Shown here piece by piece: positions 1 through 10,455 of a stretch of 64,000 nt of DNA. The position numbers and the translations under genes were made by a program. Positions within the stretch are counted from its first letter, which is position 1. Each line of letters starts with the position of its first letter. Source of the stretch: Vibrio pomeroyi (GTDB taxonomy: Bacteria > Pseudomonadota > Gammaproteobacteria > Enterobacterales > Vibrionaceae); NCBI RefSeq assembly GCF_024347595.1, contig NZ_AP025506.1, positions 3,162,001 to 3,226,000 of the forward strand, in the 5' to 3' direction. The notes under the pieces were generated by a model. That model ran no database searches. It saw nothing but the letters and a program-made list of their open reading frames with translations, and was not told the DNA's origin.

Positions 1-1011
1 ATCCAGCATTCGGTTCGCAAAGCCCCATTCATTGTCACACCACACTAGCATTTTTACTAAGTGGCCGTTGCTCACTCGAGTTTGTGAACCATCGACGATT
101 GCGCTATGGGGATCGTGATTAAAGTCGATGGAAACGAGCGGCGCTTCAGTATAGTCAACTATATTGTGTAATGTACACTGGGACGCATTAACAATGGTTT
201 GATTTACGTCATTAACTTTCACATTTGTATTAATTGTGACACTTAAATCCATCGCTGTTACGTTTACCGTTGGTACACGCACAGATATCGCTTCGAACTT
301 GTTAGAAAATTTCGGGAAGATTCTTTCAATACCTTTATGCAATTTGGTATCGACAGGAATGATGGATTGGCTCGCAGCTCGAGTACGACGAAGGTCGCTG
401 TGGTACGCATCGATCACTTGCTGATCATTCATTGAAGAGTGAATCGTTGTGATGGTACCGGATTCGATGCCAAAGGCGTCATCAAGAACCTTAATGATAG
501 GAACAATACAGTTGGTGGTACATGAACCGTTGGAAACGATTCGGTGGTCAGCTTCGATGGTATCGTGATTCACGCCATAGATAATGGTGTTATCAAGGTC
601 GTTCGCACCAGGATGTGAAAACAGCACCTTTTTCGCCCCAGCAGCAATATGTGCTAGGCCGTCAGCTCGGCAACCGTAAACACCGGTACAATCGAGTACA
701 ATATCCACCTCAAGGTCACGCCAAGGCAACAACTCGATATCAGCAAGGTGCAAGATACGAATAGTGTCGAAGTCACCTTTATCTTCCGCACCAATGCCAT
801 GATGGACATAGATGTGCTCTTGGTCGTTGGAGATCTTCTTACCGAAGCGGCCGTGACTGGTGTCGTACTGCAATAGGTGAGCCATAGCGTCAGGCTGAGC
901 AAGCTCATTGACAGCTACTACTTTGATTTGTTGGCTTTTGCCACTTTCATAAACAGCGCGTAATACATTACGCCCTATTCTTCCAAATCCGTTTATCGCG
1001 ACTTTTAGCAT
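1..1011 (-). CDS. epd: Erythrose-4-phosphate dehydrogenase, C-terminal end cut by window
   Basis: NAD-dependent oxidation of D-erythrose 4-phosphate to 4-phosphoerythronate, the first step of the DXP-dependent vitamin B6 route. The minus-strand reading frame is open from the ATG at 1011 to the window edge (337 codons). It opens with a Rossmann motif ([15 protein letters not shown]) and carries the GAPDH-family active-site block SNGSCTTNC with the nucleophilic cysteine near residue 164. It ends in [15 protein letters not shown], typical of Epd rather than GapA (which has YDNE-G). Compared with E. coli Epd there is an insertion of about nine residues near residue 75, and only about a dozen C-terminal residues should be missing. 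It lies downstream of tktA on the same strand, separated by a terminator hairpin. In related genomes pgk and fbaA follow. Identification is firm. Confidence 0.93.
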   Translation of the reverse strand, partial: MLKVAINGFGRIGRNVLRAVYESGKSQQIKVVAVNELAQPDAMAHLLQYDTSHGRFGKKISNDQEHIYVHHGIGAEDKGDFDTIRILHLADIELLPWRDLEVDIVLDCTGVYGCRADGLAHIAAGAKKVLFSHPGANDLDNTIIYGVNHDTIEADHRIVSNGSCTTNCIVPIIKVLDDAFGIESGTITTIHSSMNDQQVIDAYHSDLRRTRAASQSIIPVDTKLHKGIERIFPKFSNKFEAISVRVPTVNVTAMDLSVTINTNVKVNDVNQTIVNASQCTLHNIVDYTEAPLVSIDFNHDPHSAIVDGSQTRVSNGHLVKMLVWCDNEWGFANRMLD

Positions 1012-1156
1012 AGTTCCGTACATCTAACCAAAATTTCGTGCAACAGATGATAACTGAATCCTACCCAAAAGGCATTACTTGAATAACTCAGCCTACTTAG
1101 GACAGATTGATCTGCTGCGTATAAAGATGAGTCTAGGAGAAAACAAATCCCAGATA

Positions 1157-1190
1157 CAAAAAACCGAGCTCAGCGCTCGGTTTTTTCTTT
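1157..1190. terminator. Bidirectional hairpin terminator between tktA and epd
   Basis: A 9-bp perfect stem (AAACCGAGC at 1161-1169 with GCTCGGTTT at 1175-1183) has a 5-nt loop. T tracts flank it on both strands. It lies 3' of tktA and so most likely ends that transcript. Confidence 0.85.
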
Positions 1191-1225
1191 CATTTAACTG
1201 TTAGCACAAGGCCATCAGTCAATGA

Positions 1226-3220
1226 TTAAGCAAGAAGCTCTTTCGCTGTGTTTACTACGTTTTCAGTAGTGAAACCGAACATCTTGAATAGCTCGCCTGC
1301 TGGTGCAGATTCGCCGAACGTTGTCATACCGATGATCTTGCCACCGAAACCTACGTACTTGTACCAGAAGTCAGCGATACCAGCTTCTACTGCGATACGA
1401 GCAGTAACGTCAGATGGAAGTACAGACTCACGGTATTCAGCGTCTTGCTTGTCGAACGCGTCAGTTGCAGGCATAGATACTACGCGTACAGCTTTACCTT
1501 CAGCGGTTAGTTGTGCAGCAGCTTCAACTGCAAGCTCAACTTCAGAACCTGTTGCAATGATGATTAGCTCTGGCTTGCCTTCACAATCTTTCAGGATGTA
1601 ACCACCCTTAGCGATGTTAGCGACTTGCTCAGCGTTACGATCTTGTTGTGCAAGGTTTTGACGAGAGAAGATTAGAGATGAAGGACCATCTTTACGCTCA
1701 ATAGCCAGTTTCCAAGCGACTGCAGATTCAACTTGGTCACATGGACGCCATGTGCTCATGTTTGGAGTCAAACGTAGAGATGCGATCTGCTCAACCGGTT
1801 GGTGAGTAGGACCATCTTCACCAAGACCAATAGAGTCGTGCGTGTAAACTTGGATGTTCTGAACTTTCATCAGAGCAGCCATACGCATTGCGTTACGCGC
1901 GTATTCCATGAACATTAGGAAAGTAGCGCCGTATGGTACGAAACCACCGTGCAGAGCGATACCGTTCATGATAGCCGTCATACCGAATTCACGTACGCCG
2001 TAGTGGATGTAGTTACCAGAGAAGTCAGTTGCTTCAAGAGACTTAGAACCAGACCACATAGTTAGGTTAGAAGGCGCAAGGTCAGCAGAGCCGCCCATGA
2101 ATTCTGGAAGCATTTGACCAAACGCTTCTAGTGCGTTTTGAGATGCTTTACGTGAAGCGATGTTTGCTGGGTTAGCTTGAAGATCAGCAATGATTGCATT
2201 TGCTTTTTCTTCCCACTCAGCTGGAAGTTCACCGTTAGTACGACGTTTGAATTCTGCTGCTAGCTCTGGGTAAGCCGCTGCGTATGCGTCAAATTTAGCA
2301 TTCCACGCTGCTTCTTTCGCTGCGCCTGCTTCTTTCGCATTCCACTCAGCTGCGATATCAGCTGGGATTTCGAAAGGACCGTGCTCCCAACCAAGTGCAG
2401 CTTTAGTTGCTGTGATTTCATCAGCGCCTAGTGGAGCACCGTGACAGTCGTGCGTACCCGCTTTGTTTGGAGAACCAAAACCGATGATAGTTTTAGTACA
2501 GATAAGCGTTGGACGAGGATCCGCTTTAGCCGCTTCAATCGCAGCGTTAATAGCATCAGAATCGTGACCGTCTACCGCTGGGATTACGTGCCAGCCGTAT
2601 GCTTCAAAACGCTTAGGTGTATCGTCCGAGAACCAACCTTCAACTTCACCATCGATAGAAATGCCGTTGTCATCCCAGAAAGCTACCAGTTTACCTAGAC
2701 CTAGCGTACCTGCTAGAGAACATGCTTCGTGAGAGATACCCTCCATCAGACAGCCATCACCCATGAATGCATAAGTGTAGTGGTCTACGATGTCGTGGCC
2801 TTCTTTGTTGAACTGTGCAGCCAGTGCTTTCTCAGCCATTGCCATACCAACAGCGTTAGTGATGCCTTGACCTAGAGGACCAGTAGTTGTCTCGATACCA
2901 GGAGCGTAACCGTACTCTGGGTGACCTGGAGTCTTAGAGTGAAGTTGACGGAAGTTTTTAAGGTCTTCAATTGAAAGCTCGTAACCTGCAAGGTGAAGCA
3001 GAGAGTAAATCAGCATTGAACCGTGGCCGTTAGACAGGATAAAACGGTCGCGGTCAGCCCACTCTGGGTTTGCTGGGTTGTGGTTCAAGTGGCCACGCCA
3101 AAGAACTTCAGCGATGTCAGCCATGCCCATAGGTGCGCCTGGGTGGCCTGAATTTGCTTGTTGAACACCGTCCATGCTAAGTGCGCGGATTGCATTGGCT
3201 AGATCTTTACGAGAAGGCAT
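1226..3220 (-). CDS. tktA: Transketolase
   Basis: Thiamine-diphosphate enzyme of the non-oxidative pentose phosphate pathway that transfers two-carbon ketol units between sugar phosphates. The 664-residue product begins [18 protein letters not shown]. It shows the N-terminal [10 protein letters not shown] block, the ThDP motif around [13 protein letters not shown], and the central [18 protein letters not shown] and [15 protein letters not shown] pyrimidine-binding segment. Length matches E. coli TktA. I chose the ATG at 3220, six codons inside the longest frame, because AGGAG sits six bases upstream and the family starts there. It is transcribed divergently from metK and lies upstream of epd. 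The tktA-epd neighbourhood is conserved in gammaproteobacteria. Confidence 0.97.
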   Translation of the reverse strand: MPSRKDLANAIRALSMDGVQQANSGHPGAPMGMADIAEVLWRGHLNHNPANPEWADRDRFILSNGHGSMLIYSLLHLAGYELSIEDLKNFRQLHSKTPGHPEYGYAPGIETTTGPLGQGITNAVGMAMAEKALAAQFNKEGHDIVDHYTYAFMGDGCLMEGISHEACSLAGTLGLGKLVAFWDDNGISIDGEVEGWFSDDTPKRFEAYGWHVIPAVDGHDSDAINAAIEAAKADPRPTLICTKTIIGFGSPNKAGTHDCHGAPLGADEITATKAALGWEHGPFEIPADIAAEWNAKEAGAAKEAAWNAKFDAYAAAYPELAAEFKRRTNGELPAEWEEKANAIIADLQANPANIASRKASQNALEAFGQMLPEFMGGSADLAPSNLTMWSGSKSLEATDFSGNYIHYGVREFGMTAIMNGIALHGGFVPYGATFLMFMEYARNAMRMAALMKVQNIQVYTHDSIGLGEDGPTHQPVEQIASLRLTPNMSTWRPCDQVESAVAWKLAIERKDGPSSLIFSRQNLAQQDRNAEQVANIAKGGYILKDCEGKPELIIIATGSEVELAVEAAAQLTAEGKAVRVVSMPATDAFDKQDAEYRESVLPSDVTARIAVEAGIADFWYKYVGFGGKIIGMTTFGESAPAGELFKMFGFTTENVVNTAKELLA

Positions 3221-3315
3221 GTCTGCTCCTGGATACATAAGCGATTTAAAAAAGAGATTGATGCTAAAGTTTTCATTTTTATTAGCGCGGGTATTCTCTC
3301 AAACGACTATAGCGA

Positions 3316-3331
3316 CTGCAAACGTTTTACT
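3316..3331. promoter_or_regulatory. PurR-type operator-like palindrome (site 1)
   Basis: CTGCAAACGTTTTACT matches the core GCAAACGTTT of the PurR/LacI-family consensus ACGCAAACGTTTTCGT. It lies about 95 bp upstream of the tktA start. A second copy lies 87 bp away. Assignment to PurR is an inference from the motif only. Confidence 0.45.
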
Positions 3332-3402
3332 GGCATTTTAACGGTCATTTTTCGCAATTTTCGATCATTTACATCACTTAGCAACGGCTTATCTCAAACG
3401 AT

Positions 3403-3418
3403 ACGCAAACGTTTAGTT
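3403..3418. promoter_or_regulatory. PurR-type operator-like palindrome (site 2)
   Basis: ACGCAAACGTTTAGTT keeps the first twelve bases of the PurR consensus. It lies about 180 bp upstream of both tktA and metK. Other LacI-family regulators, such as CytR, bind similar cores. Confidence 0.45.
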
Positions 3419-3468
3419 ATGACATATCATAAAAAAGAGCTTGTAATTCGACCGCTGGAATTTAGAAT

Positions 3469-3484
3469 AGCCGTCTAGATGTAG
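3469..3484 (+). promoter_or_regulatory. Candidate MetJ operator upstream of metK
   Basis: Two adjacent 8-bp units, AGCCGTCT (7/8 to the met-box AGACGTCT) and AGATGTAG (5/8), lie about 95 bp upstream of the metK ATG. metK is a classical MetJ target with SAM as corepressor. The rest of the 3221-3578 intergenic stretch is AT-rich, with nothing else I can name. Confidence 0.4.
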
Positions 3485-3578
3485 AAACACCTACAAAATA
3501 TACTGTATTTAATGGCGGCGCTTCCTAGCTTGCGACGCCATAAAACTATTTACACCAAAACCTAAAAGTGGAGCTCTC

Positions 3579-4733
3579 ATGGCTAAGCACCTATTCACTT
3601 CTGAATCTGTTTCAGAAGGCCATCCAGATAAAATTGCAGACCAAATCTCTGATGCTGTTCTTGATGCCATCTTGGAACAAGATCCAAAAGCACGTGTTGC
3701 TTGTGAGACTTACGTAAAAACCGGCATGGTTATGGTTGGCGGTGAAGTAACAACGTCTGCATGGGTTGATATCGAAGAAATCACTCGTGAAACAGTACGT
3801 GAAATTGGTTACGTTCATTCTGATATGGGCTTTGACGCTGACTCTTGTGCTGTTCTAAACACAATTGGTAAGCAGTCTCCAGACATCAACCAAGGTGTTG
3901 ATAAAGCAGACCCTAAAGAGCAAGGCGCTGGCGACCAAGGCATCATGTTTGGTTACGCAACTAACGAAACGCCAATCCTAATGCCAGCTCCAATTACTTA
4001 CTCTCACCTTCTTGTTAAGAAGCAAGCTGAAGTACGTAAGAGCGGCAAACTTGACTTCCTTCGCCCAGATGCGAAATCTCAAGTAACATTCCAGTACGAC
4101 CAAGGTAAGATCGTTGGTATCGATGCTGTTGTTCTTTCTACTCAACACTGTGATTCAGTAACAACTCCGGATCTACGTGAAGCAGTAATGGAAGAGATCA
4201 TCAAGCCAGTACTTCCTTCTGAGTGGATCAACAAAGACACTAACTTCTTCATCAACCCAACAGGCCGTTTCGTAATCGGTGGACCAATGGGTGACTGTGG
4301 TCTAACAGGTCGTAAGATCATCGTTGATACCTACGGCGGCGCAGCTCGTCACGGTGGCGGTGCTTTCTCTGGTAAAGATCCATCAAAAGTTGACCGTTCT
4401 GCAGCTTACGCAGCACGTTACGTTGCGAAAAACATCGTTGCTGCTGGCATGGCTGACCGTTGTGAGATTCAACTGTCTTACGCTATCGGTGTTGCAGATC
4501 CAACATCTATCATGGTTGAAACGTTTGGTACTGAGAAAGTAGCTCACGAAATCATCATTGAAGCTGTTCGTCAAAACTTCGACCTACGTCCATACGGTCT
4601 TCAAGAAATGCTGAACCTTCTTCAGCCTATCTACAAGCAGACTGCAGCATACGGTCACTTCGGTCGTGAAGAGTTCCCTTGGGAAGCGACTGACAAAGCA
4701 GCAATCCTTGCAGACTTCGCTGGCCTAAAATAA
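3579..4733 (+). CDS. metK: S-adenosylmethionine synthetase (methionine adenosyltransferase)
   Basis: Makes S-adenosylmethionine from methionine and ATP, and so supplies methyl groups and the polyamine precursor. The 384-residue protein matches the family length. It opens with [20 protein letters not shown] (His and Asp at the ATP/Mg site) and contains the [12 protein letters not shown] signature near residues 117-128 and the glycine-rich [17 protein letters not shown] phosphate-binding loop. A GGAG ribosome site precedes the ATG. The gene is monocistronic: it is divergent from tktA and followed at once by a strong terminator. The upstream region carries a candidate MetJ operator and PurR-like palindromes. 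Codon use looks like that of a highly expressed gene. Confidence 0.98.
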   Translation: MAKHLFTSESVSEGHPDKIADQISDAVLDAILEQDPKARVACETYVKTGMVMVGGEVTTSAWVDIEEITRETVREIGYVHSDMGFDADSCAVLNTIGKQSPDINQGVDKADPKEQGAGDQGIMFGYATNETPILMPAPITYSHLLVKKQAEVRKSGKLDFLRPDAKSQVTFQYDQGKIVGIDAVVLSTQHCDSVTTPDLREAVMEEIIKPVLPSEWINKDTNFFINPTGRFVIGGPMGDCGLTGRKIIVDTYGGAARHGGGAFSGKDPSKVDRSAAYAARYVAKNIVAAGMADRCEIQLSYAIGVADPTSIMVETFGTEKVAHEIIIEAVRQNFDLRPYGLQEMLNLLQPIYKQTAAYGHFGREEFPWEATDKAAILADFAGLK

Positions 4734-4758
4734 TTTAGCCACTGCGATTTGTTTCTTT

Positions 4759-4793
4759 AAAGCCCTTACTGCTTAGTAAGGGCTTTATTTTTA
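4759..4793 (+). terminator. metK terminator
   Basis: A 12-bp perfect stem (4759-4770 with 4775-4786) carries a GCTT loop and is followed by a T-rich run. The remaining 4794-5101 interval shows no gene or convincing motif apart from the AGGGGG ribosome site before the next gene. Confidence 0.9.
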
Positions 4794-5101
4794 TGTACTT
4801 ACCAAACTTTTACTCGCAACACCCTTCTTTCACGCCCTTCTTTACCGTTAACCACTAAGTATAAAAAGCCGCCGATAATTTGTGTTTTCTAACACTACTG
4901 ACAATAGTTAAGGTAACTCCTAGGCGATCAAGCTCACATTTAACTTAAATTAATTCAGTCTGATAACGCTCGTTAAATGCACGCTAGAACAAAAACTGGG
5001 ATGACAAAGAGCAATTTAGCTCAACACCATAACTCTCACAAAAGCCACACCGATGAGCCTTATGGAATTATAACTAGGACGTTATTTAACTAGGGGGATC
5101 T

Positions 5102-5899
5102 ATGCCTCGTACCGCGCACCCATCCGAACTGAACGATAAAAAACACAAGGTCAGCGATAAGGATTACGCTCGTACCATTCCTTGCAACCAAATCAGTATT
5201 TCCGCACCCTTTCATTGGTTGTCGCTTGCTCTGCATGACTTAGTAAGAATGCCATTAATCAGCGCATTTTACGGTTTGTGCTTTATGGGAGCGGCAATCG
5301 CCATAGTTCAACTTGTCCAATGGCAAGGAACACACTTGGTGGTGATGCCAAGCTTGATTGTGTACATGCTAATAGGACCTTTTCTTGCTCTGGGCTTGTA
5401 TGACGCAGCCTGGGAAAGAGAAAAAGGACACAACGCCAGCCTACTCCACTCCATGAAAGCCATCACTCGCAACTCAACCCATCAATGGGCTTTTGCGATT
5501 GTCTTAATGGTCGCGATGATATTTTGGATGCGTATCGCCGCTCTGTTGCATGCTTTGTATCCATCTGTACAAGGTGCGCCACTGGCCGAGTTTGCGCCCT
5601 TCTTGATCACGGGGTCTGTGATTGGATTCGTTATCGCTAGCCTAATCTTCAGCATCTCAGCGTTTTCTATCCCATTGATGATGGAGAGACGCGTGGATGT
5701 GATGAGCGCGATCTTTACTAGCTTCAATGCCGTGAAATCCAATATCCCAGCAATGGTGGTGTGGGCAAGTATTATTTGTGCCGGTATTCTGGTGGGCTTC
5801 GCGACCTACGGCATTGGTATGATCGTCACCATGCCACTACTTGGTTATGGTACATGGCATGCCTACCACGAAATCATTAAGAAGAATCACCACCTATAA
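5102..5899 (+). CDS. DUF2189 family integral membrane protein
   Basis: A 265-residue inner-membrane protein of unknown biochemical role, assigned to DUF2189 from its overall pattern. A hydrophilic N-terminus (about 45 residues) is followed by roughly six hydrophobic segments, near residues 58-75, 78-100, 133-150, 168-190, 218-235 and 238-252. Conserved-looking features are GPFLALGLYDAAWEREKG between the second and third segments and the final GYGTWHAYHEII. A strong AGGGGG site lies before the ATG. It stands alone between metK and sprT, each flanked by a terminator. In E. coli this slot holds galP. No enzymatic motif is visible, and any function would be a guess. Confidence 0.75.
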   Translation: MPRTAHPSELNDKKHKVSDKDYARTIPCNQISISAPFHWLSLALHDLVRMPLISAFYGLCFMGAAIAIVQLVQWQGTHLVVMPSLIVYMLIGPFLALGLYDAAWEREKGHNASLLHSMKAITRNSTHQWAFAIVLMVAMIFWMRIAALLHALYPSVQGAPLAEFAPFLITGSVIGFVIASLIFSISAFSIPLMMERRVDVMSAIFTSFNAVKSNIPAMVVWASIICAGILVGFATYGIGMIVTMPLLGYGTWHAYHEIIKKNHHL

Positions 5900-5932
5900 A
5901 TTATCGCCAGAATAACGAGCAATGTTATGATG

Positions 5933-5964
5933 AGGCCTTAGCTTAAACGCTGAGGCCTTTTTTT
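5933..5964 (+). terminator. Terminator of the DUF2189 gene
   Basis: A 10-bp stem with one G-U pair (AGGCCTTAGC with GCTGAGGCCT) and a 6-nt loop is followed by a T run (5957-5964). It lies just upstream of the sprT ribosome site. Confidence 0.85.
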
Positions 5965-5978
5965 GGAGTTAACAACGT

Positions 5979-6479
5979 TTGTCTTACACCCCGCAACAAC
6001 ATCGAGCAAATAAGAAGTTGGCCGAGTGCCTAGCTATCGCTAATCAACATTTCTCTCGTGAATTCCCATGCCCAACCATTACTTACAAGTTAAGAGGCAA
6101 AGCTGCGGGAAAGGCCTACCTTCAGCTCAATGAAATTAAGCTTAACCATGTACTCTTCGCCGAGAATGAAGATGCCTTCATTAACGAGGTGGTGCCTCAT
6201 GAACTGGCACATCTGATCACACATCAAGTATTTGGACGAGTGAGACCTCACGGGAATGAGTGGAAATACGTGATGGAAAAGGTATTCAACGTACCAGCCA
6301 AAACAACCCACAGTTTTGAGATCACCTCAGTGCAAGGCAAGACCTTTGAATACCGCTGCGACTGCACGGTTTACCCACTTTCGATTAGACGTCACAACAA
6401 GGTATTGCGTAACCAGTCAAGCTATCGCTGCCAACAGTGCAATCAAACCTTGGCCTTTACAGGAACGCAGCTCAGCTAA
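5979..6479 (+). CDS. sprT: SprT-like zinc metalloprotease family protein
   Basis: A 166-residue protein, the length of E. coli SprT (165). It has the zinc-metallopeptidase motif HELAH at residues 74-78, with a third ligand candidate in VRPHGNEW near residue 94, and a C-terminal zinc-ribbon (CDC near residue 128 and CQQC near residue 155). The start is a TTG at 5979: no ATG is suitably placed, and GGAG lies ten bases upstream. The SprT domain is related to the Spartan DNA-protein crosslink proteases, but the bacterial role is not settled, so family membership is firm and function is not. It precedes endA, as in E. coli. Confidence 0.9.
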   Translation: MSYTPQQHRANKKLAECLAIANQHFSREFPCPTITYKLRGKAAGKAYLQLNEIKLNHVLFAENEDAFINEVVPHELAHLITHQVFGRVRPHGNEWKYVMEKVFNVPAKTTHSFEITSVQGKTFEYRCDCTVYPLSIRRHNKVLRNQSSYRCQQCNQTLAFTGTQLS

Positions 6480-6630
6480 CGCCCTATCACTCGCACGTGT
6501 CCAATTGAGTAGCCCGCTTACTTTTCTTCAAGAAACTGCACTCCAACAAGTAGATGATTGAAATGTAATGGAGAAATCTATCACTTGAGTGCTAGACTGA
6601 TATTTATCATACTTTTATCAGTCTTTTTCT

Positions 6631-7362
6631 ATGCATAAAACCACTCCAAAAGCATTTGGCCTATCAGTGTCTTTTTACTTATCAATAGTATTTGGCCTAT
6701 TGGTAACCCAAAGCGTTTTCGCCGCTCCACCAAGCTCATTCTCCAAAGCAAAAAAAGAAGCCGTGAAGATCTACCTTGATCACCCGACTTCATTCTATTG
6801 TGGGTGTGACATTACTTGGAAAGACAAAAAGAAAGGCATTCCAGACCTTGACGGCTGTGGTTATCAAGTACGAAAGCAGCAAAAACGGGCGAGTCGAATT
6901 GAATGGGAACACGTGGTGCCCGCTTGGCAATTTGGCCACCAGCGTCAGTGCTGGCAAGACGGTGGACGCAAGAATTGCACTCGTAATGACAAAGTATTCA
7001 AATCCATGGAAGCCGACCTTCACAACCTAACTCCGGCGATTGGCGAGGTTAACGGTGATCGATCCAACTACAATTTCAGTCAATGGAATGGCATGGATGG
7101 AGTGAGCTATGGTCAGTGTGAAATGCAGGTCAACTTCAAGCAACGTAAGGTGATGCCGCCAGACAGAGCAAAAGGCTCTATCGCTCGTACTTATCTTTAC
7201 ATGAGCCAAGAGTATGGTTTCAAGCTATCTAAGCAACAAACCAACCTGATGATGGCGTGGAACAAGCAGTTCCCTGTCGATGAGTGGGAATGTACTCGTG
7301 ATGAGCGTATTCATGCCATCCAAGGTAATCACAACCCATTTGTTTACCCAGCTTGTAAATAA
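6631..7362 (+). CDS. endA: Periplasmic/secreted endonuclease I
   Basis: Non-specific endonuclease of the EndA/Dns family (Endonuclease_1), which degrades double-stranded DNA outside the cytoplasm. The 243-residue precursor starts with a signal peptide (hydrophobic stretch about residues 12-30, ending SVFA-APP). The family core is present: [15 protein letters not shown] (catalytic His of EHVVPA), then [20 protein letters not shown] with the metal-binding Asn. About eight cysteines suggest disulfides, as in the Vibrio vulnificus nuclease Vvn. No clear ribosome site precedes the ATG at 6631, so the start is the least certain part. The sprT-endA-rsmE-gshB order is conserved. Confidence 0.94.
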   Translation: MHKTTPKAFGLSVSFYLSIVFGLLVTQSVFAAPPSSFSKAKKEAVKIYLDHPTSFYCGCDITWKDKKKGIPDLDGCGYQVRKQQKRASRIEWEHVVPAWQFGHQRQCWQDGGRKNCTRNDKVFKSMEADLHNLTPAIGEVNGDRSNYNFSQWNGMDGVSYGQCEMQVNFKQRKVMPPDRAKGSIARTYLYMSQEYGFKLSKQQTNLMMAWNKQFPVDEWECTRDERIHAIQGNHNPFVYPACK

Positions 7363-7400
7363 CGCCGCTCGCGTAACCCACATTCCTAACCATCTCAAAC

Positions 7401-7430
7401 AAGAGTTTCAGAATTGCCCCTGAAACTCTT
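7401..7430 (+). terminator. Hairpin downstream of endA
   Basis: A 10-bp perfect inverted repeat (7401-7410 with 7421-7430) surrounds a 10-nt loop. The T run comes only about ten bases later, so termination efficiency is uncertain. Confidence 0.55.
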
Positions 7431-7515
7431 GCTCTACCCTTGTTTTTTCAACTAAAAGCATCCATGTTATGCAGAGACAAAATACCCAAATGATCATATT
7501 TATAGGTTTACCAGC

Positions 7516-8247
7516 ATGAGAATCCCTCGTATCCATCACCCAGAACGCATTCACCAGTTAGGTTCTCTCGCTTTAGGCGAAGATGCCGCGGGTCATGTTG
7601 GTCGTGTACTTCGTATGAAAGAAGGTCAAGAGGTTCTTCTATTTGATGGCAGTGGCGCTGAATTCCCAGCGACAATTGCTGAAGTATCAAAGAAGAATGT
7701 AACGGTTAATGTTACTGAGCGAATCGAGCGCAGCAATGAATCTCCGTTAGACTTACATTTAGGCCAAGTGATTTCACGTGGCGACAAAATGGAATTTACG
7801 ATTCAAAAGTCGGTTGAGCTTGGTGTGAACACCATTACCCCTCTGATTTCAGAGCGCTGTGGCGTTAAACTCGATACTAAGCGCTTCGAGAAAAAACTCG
7901 CGCAGTGGCAAAAGATTGCGATCGCGGCGTGTGAACAGTGTGGCCGTAACACGGTTCCAGTCATTCGCCCAATCATGCAACTTGAAGAGTGGTGTAGCGA
8001 ACCGAGTGAAGCATTAAAGCTGAACCTGCACCCTCGAGCAAAATACTCAATTAATACCCTTCCAGAACCTATCAGCAAGGTACGCCTATTGATCGGTCCT
8101 GAAGGTGGCTTGTCAGCTGAAGAAATCGGCATGACAGAACAATACAAATTTGAAGAGACGCTACTCGGCCCACGTGTACTTCGTACCGAGACAGCAGCTC
8201 TAACCGCAATTACTGCCTTACAAGTCCGTTTTGGCGATCTAGGCTAG
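7516..8247 (+). CDS. rsmE: 16S rRNA (uracil-1498-N3)-methyltransferase
   Basis: SAM-dependent SPOUT-class enzyme that methylates U1498 of 16S rRNA in the 30S subunit. The 243-residue protein matches RsmE in length. It has an N-terminal PUA-like region ([12 protein letters not shown]...[11 protein letters not shown]) and a C-terminal trefoil-knot segment with [14 protein letters not shown] (near residue 195) and [16 protein letters not shown] (near 219), the SAM-binding loops of this family. It ends ten bases before gshB, whose ribosome site overlaps the rsmE stop region, so the two are probably cotranscribed. Confidence 0.96.
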   Translation: MRIPRIHHPERIHQLGSLALGEDAAGHVGRVLRMKEGQEVLLFDGSGAEFPATIAEVSKKNVTVNVTERIERSNESPLDLHLGQVISRGDKMEFTIQKSVELGVNTITPLISERCGVKLDTKRFEKKLAQWQKIAIAACEQCGRNTVPVIRPIMQLEEWCSEPSEALKLNLHPRAKYSINTLPEPISKVRLLIGPEGGLSAEEIGMTEQYKFEETLLGPRVLRTETAALTAITALQVRFGDLG

Positions 8248-8256
8248 GAGAAAAAA

Positions 8257-9207
8257 ATGATCAAACTTGGCATCGTAATGGATCCGATTTCATCCATTAA
8301 CATCAAAAAAGACTCTAGCTTTGCCATGATGCTTGAAGCGCAGCGTCGTGGTTACGAAATCCATTACATGGAAATGAATGATCTACACTTAGATCAAGGC
8401 GTAGCCATTGCTGACACAAAGGTTGTAGAACTCAAAGAAGATCCAAACGGTTGGTACGAGTTCAAGTCAGAACAGACTATCGCGCTATCTGATTTAGATG
8501 CAGTGCTAATGCGTAAAGATCCTCCGTTTGATACTGAGTACATCTACGCGACCTACATTCTTGAGCGTGCTGAAGAGAACGGCGCACTGATCGTAAACAA
8601 ACCACAAAGCCTACGTGACTGTAACGAGAAATTATTTACAGCTTGGTTCCCAGAGCTGACACCAACCACTATCGTGACTCGTAAAGCTGAAAAGATTAAA
8701 GAGTTCCGCGAGAAGCACGGTGACGTAATCCTTAAGCCACTTGATGGTATGGGTGGCGCATCTATCTTCCGTGTTAAGGAAGGCGATCCAAACGTATCAG
8801 TGATCATTGAAACCTTGACTAACCACGGTCAAAACTACGCAATGGCACAAACCTTTGTTCCAGACATCAGCAACGGTGACAAGCGTATTCTTGTGGTTGA
8901 TGGTGAGCCAATGCCTTACTGCCTAGCGCGTATTCCGGCTAAAGGGGAAACTCGAGGCAACCTAGCTGCTGGTGGTACTGGTGAAGCTCGCCCTCTAAGT
9001 GAAACTGACTGGGCTATCGCACGAGCGGTTGCTCCAGCACTAAAAGAGAAAGGCTTAATCTTCGTAGGACTTGACGTTATCGGTGACAAGCTGACTGAGA
9101 TTAACGTGACGAGCCCTACGTGTATCCGTGAAATTGAAGCTGCTTTTGATATTTCAGTTACGGGTAAATTAATGGATGCAATCGAGCGTCGCGTTAACGC
9201 TAAATAG
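8257..9207 (+). CDS. gshB: Glutathione synthetase
   Basis: ATP-grasp ligase joining glycine to gamma-glutamylcysteine, the second step of glutathione synthesis. The 316-residue protein has the E. coli GshB length. Visible blocks are MDPISSINIKKDSSFAM at the N-terminus, VLMRKDPPFDTEY, the ATP-grasp lysine region DVILKPLDGMGGASIF (about residues 152-167), and the C-terminal Mg/ATP segment FVGLDVIGDKLTEINVTSPT. An AGGAG site precedes the ATG. It is likely transcribed with rsmE and ends at a hairpin. Confidence 0.97.
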   Translation: MIKLGIVMDPISSINIKKDSSFAMMLEAQRRGYEIHYMEMNDLHLDQGVAIADTKVVELKEDPNGWYEFKSEQTIALSDLDAVLMRKDPPFDTEYIYATYILERAEENGALIVNKPQSLRDCNEKLFTAWFPELTPTTIVTRKAEKIKEFREKHGDVILKPLDGMGGASIFRVKEGDPNVSVIIETLTNHGQNYAMAQTFVPDISNGDKRILVVDGEPMPYCLARIPAKGETRGNLAAGGTGEARPLSETDWAIARAVAPALKEKGLIFVGLDVIGDKLTEINVTSPTCIREIEAAFDISVTGKLMDAIERRVNAK

Positions 9208-9259
9208 CCTAAACTTAAGAAAGTCTTAGCTATTCGCAAACATTTAGACACAGAATCAA

Positions 9260-9288
9260 TGAGCGGCTTTACGCCGCTCTTCTTCCTT
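9260..9288 (+). terminator. Probable gshB terminator
   Basis: A 7-bp GC-rich stem (GAGCGGC with GCCGCTC, 9261-9279) is followed by a pyrimidine-rich, not purely T, tail. Confidence 0.6.
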
Positions 9289-9316
9289 TACTGGGAACAC
9301 ACTGGCAGGAGGCTCT

Positions 9317-9880
9317 ATGAATTTAACGAACCACTTTCTGGTCGCAATGCCCGGAATGAAAGACCCATACTTTCAAAACTCGGTGATCTACCTTTGTGAG
9401 CACAATGACGAAGGTGCAATGGGTTTGATGATCAACGCTCCTATCGATGTCACTGTCGGCAGCATGCTCAAACAAGTTGAGGTTGATTCTGAACAACCAA
9501 AATCCAACCAAGCAAGCCTTGATAAGCCTGTATTAAATGGTGGACCTGTAGCAGAAGACCGCGGGTTTATTTTGCACAAGCCCAAAGGCAGCTATCAATC
9601 CAGTATCAACATGACCGACCAAATATCGGTAACAACCTCAAAAGATATCTTGATGGTGTTAGGGACCGAAGATGAACCTATCAATTATCTGGTTGCACTT
9701 GGTTATTCTGGGTGGGAGCCTGGTCAGCTGGAGATCGAACTGACCCAGAACTCATGGCTAACCGTTGAAGCCGATCCAAAGGTCATCTTCGACACACCAA
9801 TCTCAGACCGCTGGAAAGTTGCGGTACAAATGTTAGGTATTAATGCCGCTCAGCTTTCAGCAGATGCAGGCCACGCCTAA
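9317..9880 (+). CDS. yqgE: UPF0301/AlgH family protein YqgE
   Basis: A 187-residue DUF179 protein of unknown biochemical function, widely conserved beside ruvX. It shows the characteristic N-terminus [25 protein letters not shown], followed by [10 protein letters not shown] and, further on, [16 protein letters not shown] and [13 protein letters not shown]. An AGGAGG ribosome site precedes the ATG. It ends about 55 bp before ruvX and is almost certainly cotranscribed with it. The AlgH name comes from a Pseudomonas alginate link and should not be read as a function here. Confidence 0.95.
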   Translation: MNLTNHFLVAMPGMKDPYFQNSVIYLCEHNDEGAMGLMINAPIDVTVGSMLKQVEVDSEQPKSNQASLDKPVLNGGPVAEDRGFILHKPKGSYQSSINMTDQISVTTSKDILMVLGTEDEPINYLVALGYSGWEPGQLEIELTQNSWLTVEADPKVIFDTPISDRWKVAVQMLGINAAQLSADAGHA

Positions 9881-9934
9881 CTCAGCTCAGATCAATAAAA
9901 TAAACACTCAAACACAGATTAATTTGGAAGCCCC

Positions 9935-10357
9935 ATGTCACGAACAATTATGGCATTTGACTACGGTACAAAAAGTATCGGCAGTGCGATTGGACAAGAA
10001 ATCACAGGCACAGCAAGCCCTCTGAAAGCCTTTAAAGCCAAAGATGGCATCCCAAACTGGGACGATATCGAGAAGCAAATTAAGGAATGGCAACCGAATC
10101 TGATTGTGGTTGGCCTTCCTACCGACCTTCACGGCAAAGATTTAGCAACCATCACACCTAGAGCGAAGAAGTTCGCTAACCGCCTGAAAGGACGCTTTGG
10201 TGTTGATGTTGAACTGCATGATGAGAGGCTATCGACCGCAGAAGCAAGAGCCGATCTTTTTGACATGGGTGGCTATAAAGCACTAAGCAAAGGCAATGTT
10301 GATAACCAATCAGCTGTGGTTATTTTAGAGAGCTGGTTTGAAGCACAATATTCATAA
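9935..10357 (+). CDS. ruvX: Putative Holliday junction resolvase / pre-16S rRNA nuclease
   Basis: YqgF-family RNase H-fold protein of 140 residues. The first strand carries the catalytic Asp in [16 protein letters not shown]. The second acidic site lies in [12 protein letters not shown] and [12 protein letters not shown], and [13 protein letters not shown] closes the fold. The family is annotated as a Holliday junction resolvase, while E. coli YqgF also acts in 16S 5'-end maturation. It follows yqgE, as in most gammaproteobacteria. Confidence 0.94.
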   Translation: MSRTIMAFDYGTKSIGSAIGQEITGTASPLKAFKAKDGIPNWDDIEKQIKEWQPNLIVVGLPTDLHGKDLATITPRAKKFANRLKGRFGVDVELHDERLSTAEARADLFDMGGYKALSKGNVDNQSAVVILESWFEAQYS

Positions 10358-10455
10358 CGAAAAATAAGTGAGCAAAATGTGAACTAACCTGTGATCCCAC
10401 TCGAATTTCATATCGTAATGTCGATGCAATTCAAAATAAGAACGTGGGAGTTCAC

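Noticed and set aside
236-908. Short frames inside epd
   Set aside because: epd itself is open on the minus strand through the whole stretch with catalytic motifs intact.
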